Below, in pieces: positions 6,367 through 8,915 of a stretch of 8,915 bases of DNA (position 1 is the first letter of the stretch; every line of letters starts with the position of its first letter). Position numbers and translations under genes: made by a program. The stretch lies in the NCBI GenBank assembly GCA_030639305.1, contig DAOWCY010000254.1, positions 1 through 8,915 of the forward strand. The letters are read 5' to 3'. Source of the DNA: JAGLQA01 sp023135565. Lineage in GTDB: Bacteria; Acidobacteriota; Aminicenantia; UBA2199. The notes under the pieces were generated by a model, which saw only the letters and a list, made by a program, of their open reading frames with translations, did not search any database and was not told the DNA's origin.

Positions 6367-8442
6367 ATGAAAAAAAAACATCTAATAATACCTGCGATCT
6401 TAATAATCTCCCTGGCGCTGCCGGGGAACCTGCTCTGCAAAAGCGAAAAATCCCTATTAAAAGGACTCCAACAAAAATACCGGGATTGGTTCGAATTAGT
6501 TACCCACGTCATCGCTAAAGAAGAGAAGAACACCTTCTTTAAATTAGACAACGACCGGGACCGGGACGTTTTTATCTCATTATTCTGGAACCTGCGCGAC
6601 CCCACACCCGATACCGAAAAAAACGAATTCCAACAGGAACAGATCAAGCGCTTTCAACATGCTAATAAATATTTTAAATACGGCGTAGCCAGGGCAGGCT
6701 GGAAAACCGATATGGGCAAAATCTATATCATCCTGGGCCAGCCGGACAGCACCGAACGCTACGAAGTGGAAACCGAAGTAGTGCCCACGCAAATCTGGTC
6801 CTACTACGGTAAAAAAAGGCCCGGGCTGCCGGCCAGTTTCTGGATCGTCTTCTTTAAAAAAGACGGGATGGGCGAGTACAAGCTCTATGATCCGGCTTCC
6901 GACGGCCCCTATATGCTGCTGCGCAAAACGAGAGATACCTTTGATATGAACCCCTTAGACACAGAGGCCAATTATGTGGCCATCAATGATTATCATCCGG
7001 TCCTGGCCAGGGCCTCTTTATCTTTGATTCCCAACGACGACCCCTATAATTTTAACCCCTCCCTGCGCAGCCAGCAGCTCCTCATGCGAGTGATGGAACA
7101 TCCCCGCAAGCAGATCAACGACACCTATGCCACCAACTTCTTAAAATATAAAGGCCACGTGGATGTGGATTACTCCATGAACTATATCGAAGCGCAGCGC
7201 CAGGTGATGGTCTATAAAAACCGGGAAACCGGTTTGAACCTGATCAACTTTGCCCTGCGTCCTAACAATATCACTGCCGCCACTTCCGGGGAAGGCGATA
7301 ACTATTCCTTTAATTTCGACATGACCGTCAGCCTGAAAAAAGGCGAAAAGGCGATTTTCGAGTACCGCAAAAGATTCCCCTTTTCCGGCGGCAGGGAAGA
7401 ACTGCTGCGCAAGTTTTCCAACAGCCTGGTTTTTTCCGACTGTTTCCCGGCAGTGGAAGGGGATTATAAATTGTCCGTGCTGCTGCAAAACCAGGTCAAT
7501 AAAGAGTTCACTTATTTCGAGACCGGCGTCTCCATCAAACCGGGCAGCCCGGATCTGCCTGTTATCACCGGGCCTATTATTTCCAAAACCATAAAAAAAA
7601 TCATACGTCGGGCTTTTATCCCTTTTAAGTTTATGGATAACGAAGTGGCCCCCGATCCCCGCAAAATTTTCGGTACAGAAGATAAAGTCAGGGTGTTATT
7701 CGGCGTAGACCGGGGCGCATACCGTAAAAACTTCAAAATATTTTTCACAGTTCAGCACCTGACCCAGCCGGAGAAATATAAAAAGAGTTACCCGGTGGCC
7801 GCGGCCCCCGGCAAAGATTTGCAATTTTTCAACCGGGAATTAGAGACTATGCCGCCCGGTTATTACGAAGCAGGGGTGCGCCTACGCACCGCAAAGGGCG
7901 TCCTGATTTCCGAAAAGCAGGAGCAGTTCACCGTTTCCACCGCCAAACATATAGCCGACACTTCCGGCATATACCGGCTCACATCTTATGAGAACAGCTT
8001 CCTTTACTATCATATATTGGGTTTGCAGTATATGCGTTTGAATAATTTAGAAAAAGCGGAAACCTTTTTAGCAAAAGCCTTTAACCTGCGTCCCGATTAC
8101 GCGCCTCTTATTTTGGACTATGCCCGCCTGCTGCTGAAGCGGAACAAACCGGCCCGGGCCTTAACAGTAGTAGAAAAAATAAAAACCCTGGAGAAGTTCC
8201 GTTTCAATTATTATGCTCTGCAGGGCAAAGCATTTTTCCAGCGCAAAGAGTATAAAAACGCCGTCGGAATTTTGCGGAAAGCCAATGAGTTGTATGACAG
8301 TGATGTATCGGTATTGAACGTGTTGGGCTATGCCTACTTACAGACCGGCGAGAAAGAGGAAGCGAAGAAGGTTTTTTCTGCTTCTCTCAGGCTCCAGCGG
8401 GACCAGGAGAAGATCGCCAAACTCCTGGACGAACTAAAATGA
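6367..8442 (+). CDS. Exported GWxTD domain protein with C-terminal TPR repeats
   Basis: This 691-residue protein starts with a hydrophobic signal sequence (MKKKHLIIPAILIISLALPG); a Cys at 24 follows NLL, which is a poor lipobox, so lipoprotein status is doubtful. The defining motif GWKTD lies at 111-115, followed by GKIYIILGQPDS, the signature of the GWxTD family. Upstream, FWNLRDPTPDT (73-83) is also typical of the family. Residues about 400-530 look like a beta-sandwich, and about 545-685 hold three or four TPR-like units (LGLQYMRLNNLEKAETFL, GYAYLQTGEKEEAKKVF). The family's biochemical role is not established. No catalytic site was recognised, so an envelope assembly or binding role is inferred from export and TPRs. 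The start is the only plausible one, but GGAGG (6349-6353) lies 13 nt upstream, longer than usual. The two proteins upstream are also exported. Confidence 0.88.
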   Translation: MKKKHLIIPAILIISLALPGNLLCKSEKSLLKGLQQKYRDWFELVTHVIAKEEKNTFFKLDNDRDRDVFISLFWNLRDPTPDTEKNEFQQEQIKRFQHANKYFKYGVARAGWKTDMGKIYIILGQPDSTERYEVETEVVPTQIWSYYGKKRPGLPASFWIVFFKKDGMGEYKLYDPASDGPYMLLRKTRDTFDMNPLDTEANYVAINDYHPVLARASLSLIPNDDPYNFNPSLRSQQLLMRVMEHPRKQINDTYATNFLKYKGHVDVDYSMNYIEAQRQVMVYKNRETGLNLINFALRPNNITAATSGEGDNYSFNFDMTVSLKKGEKAIFEYRKRFPFSGGREELLRKFSNSLVFSDCFPAVEGDYKLSVLLQNQVNKEFTYFETGVSIKPGSPDLPVITGPIISKTIKKIIRRAFIPFKFMDNEVAPDPRKIFGTEDKVRVLFGVDRGAYRKNFKIFFTVQHLTQPEKYKKSYPVAAAPGKDLQFFNRELETMPPGYYEAGVRLRTAKGVLISEKQEQFTVSTAKHIADTSGIYRLTSYENSFLYYHILGLQYMRLNNLEKAETFLAKAFNLRPDYAPLILDYARLLLKRNKPARALTVVEKIKTLEKFRFNYYALQGKAFFQRKEYKNAVGILRKANELYDSDVSVLNVLGYAYLQTGEKEEAKKVFSASLRLQRDQEKIAKLLDELK

Positions 8443-8457
8443 AAACCCACAATCTTT

Positions 8458-8723
8458 AAATAAGGCCGCTCAAGCTCCGGTAAACACTTCACAAGTCCTG
8501 GTAAAACATGCACAAATTTCGAGCAATATTGCTTGAACGTTAAGTACTGTCACTTTATTTTTGTGCAGGCTTCCTTTATTCTTATGTATACTTGATTTAT
8601 TCTTGTGCAGTATTGATTTATTTTTATGATATGTTTATTTATTATTTTGTAATGTTGATTACAGTTTATGAAGTGTTTGCCGGAGCTTGTGCAGTGTTGA
8701 TTATAACTTGTGAAAGGCTATTC
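8458..8723. repeat. Degenerate 21-bp-period repeat array arranged as an inverted repeat
   Basis: Right arm: units start at 8556, 8577, 8598, 8619, 8640, 8661, 8682 and 8703, all exactly 21 bp, with core CTTGTGCAGTGTTGATT in the best copies (8598 and 8682 units). Left arm: units 8458-8478, 8479-8499 and 8500-8520 are the same repeat on the opposite strand, also at 21 bp, with a weaker unit at 8521-8541. Orientation switches near 8540. Copies differ at many positions but no insertion or deletion has broken the step. The function is unknown: an array of protein binding sites on one DNA face, a structured 3' RNA, or an old tandem duplication. Confidence 0.8.
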
Positions 8724-8749
8724 TTCCTGTTTTATACCGGTAAATCTTA

Positions 8750-8778
8750 GTGGCAACTCTTTTTTATTGTGCTATATA
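8750..8778 (+). promoter_or_regulatory. Weak candidate promoter near the window end
   Basis: TATATA (8773-8778) is preceded by TGC (8770-8772), an extended -10, and by GTGGCA (8750-8755) at 17 nt. TGTGCTATA is shared with the receptor promoter at 1821-1829. Each hexamer matches consensus at only four of six positions. It would serve the possible CDS at 8863. Confidence 0.3.
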
Positions 8779-8862
8779 AAGTGGACCCCTTTGTCAAGAC
8801 AGAAATTAACTAAAGTTAAGCTTCTTATGCCTATATAATAATAAATAGGGGGGCGGTATTTT

Positions 8863-8915
8863 GTGGAAAACTTTACAATAACCGCATCCCTATTAGCTCT
8901 TCGGCCTGTTTTCAC
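8863..8915 (+). CDS. Possible start of a truncated CDS (GTG start)
   Basis: GTG at 8863 opens a frame of 17 codons to the window edge, reading MENFTITASLLALRPVF when GTG is taken as Met. AGGGGGG (8847-8853), 9 nt upstream, is a passable ribosome binding site and an upstream promoter candidate exists. Too little is present to recognise a family, and a hairpin at 8853-8885 overlaps the start region. It could be the first gene of a mobile element, given the transposon-end-like motif at 8781-8800, or no gene at all. Confidence 0.25.
   Translation, partial: MENFTITASLLALRPVF

Larger units (their letters stand above)
8443..8915. other. Gene-poor tail of the window, 473 bp
   Basis: After the GWxTD stop there is no T-tailed intrinsic terminator. 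The stretch holds the 21-bp array (8458-8723), a weak unit at 8724-8744, a possible promoter (8750-8778), a GTGGACCCCTTTGTCAAGAC motif (8781-8800), a palindrome TTAACT-AA-AGTTAA (8806-8819), a near-palindrome (8830-8849), a GCGGT/ACCGC hairpin (8853-8857 with 8881-8885) and a possible CDS start at 8863. It is AT-rich compared with the genes. Confidence 0.5.

Noticed and set aside
6177..6518. Plus-strand 113-codon frame overlapping the start of the GWxTD gene
   Set aside because: It starts inside a repeat copy and overlaps the well-supported signal peptide region of the GWxTD gene in another frame; its composition is not protein-like.
8458..8723. CRISPR array
   Set aside because: The 21-bp units are contiguous and degenerate with no unique spacers, switch orientation midway, and no cas gene is present in the window.
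8773..8797. Minus-strand promoter with TTGACA (complement of 8792-8797) reading toward the repeat array
   Set aside because: The only -10-like sequences lie 13-15 nt away, shorter than normal, so the perfect -35 alone is not enough.

Overview
This window comes from a Gram-negative bacterium. It encodes a TonB-dependent outer-membrane receptor with an N-terminal carboxypeptidase-regulatory-like domain, an exported protein with the same domain type plus TPRs, and an exported GWxTD-domain protein with C-terminal TPRs. From general knowledge, large receptors of this Oar-like type and GWxTD/TPR proteins together suggest Acidobacteriota or the candidate phylum Aminicenantes. That placement is inference; no rRNA or other taxonomic marker is present.

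Layout, all genes on the + strand. (1) 1-199: no clear gene, but a sigma70-like promoter embedded in a near-perfect inverted repeat just upstream of the first gene. (2) 200-1519: a DNA methyltransferase, probably N4-cytosine, followed without a gap by a basic 37-codon ORF (1520-1633) and AT-rich hairpins. No restriction enzyme is visible. (3) 1634-2118: a gene-free stretch with an extended -10 promoter at 1803-1831 and a structured leader of about 280 nt. (4) 2119-4989: the TonB-dependent receptor, closed by a strong intrinsic terminator at 5025-5059. (5) 5061-6053: a good promoter directly behind that terminator, then the carboxypeptidase-like/TPR protein. (6) 6054-6366: a repeat-rich spacer with a terminator, 9-bp tandem repeats, a 20-bp perfect palindrome and a duplicated segment of about 34 bp. 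(7) 6367-8442: the GWxTD/TPR protein. (8) 8443-8915: no confident gene. It holds a degenerate 21-bp-period repeat array arranged as a large inverted repeat, then a transposon-end-like motif and a possible GTG-started CDS that runs off the window.

The three exported proteins look like a cell-envelope cluster: one outer-membrane receptor and two periplasmic or envelope-associated proteins built from adhesion or assembly modules (Ig-like/carboxypeptidase-like domains and TPRs). The promoter and terminator between the receptor and the second gene argue for separate transcription rather than a single operon. The methyltransferase looks like an unrelated, more AT-rich neighbour, probably an orphan.

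The part least explained by known feature types is the array at 8458-8723. Units keep an exact 21-nt step (two helical turns) across many diverged copies and switch strand near 8540.
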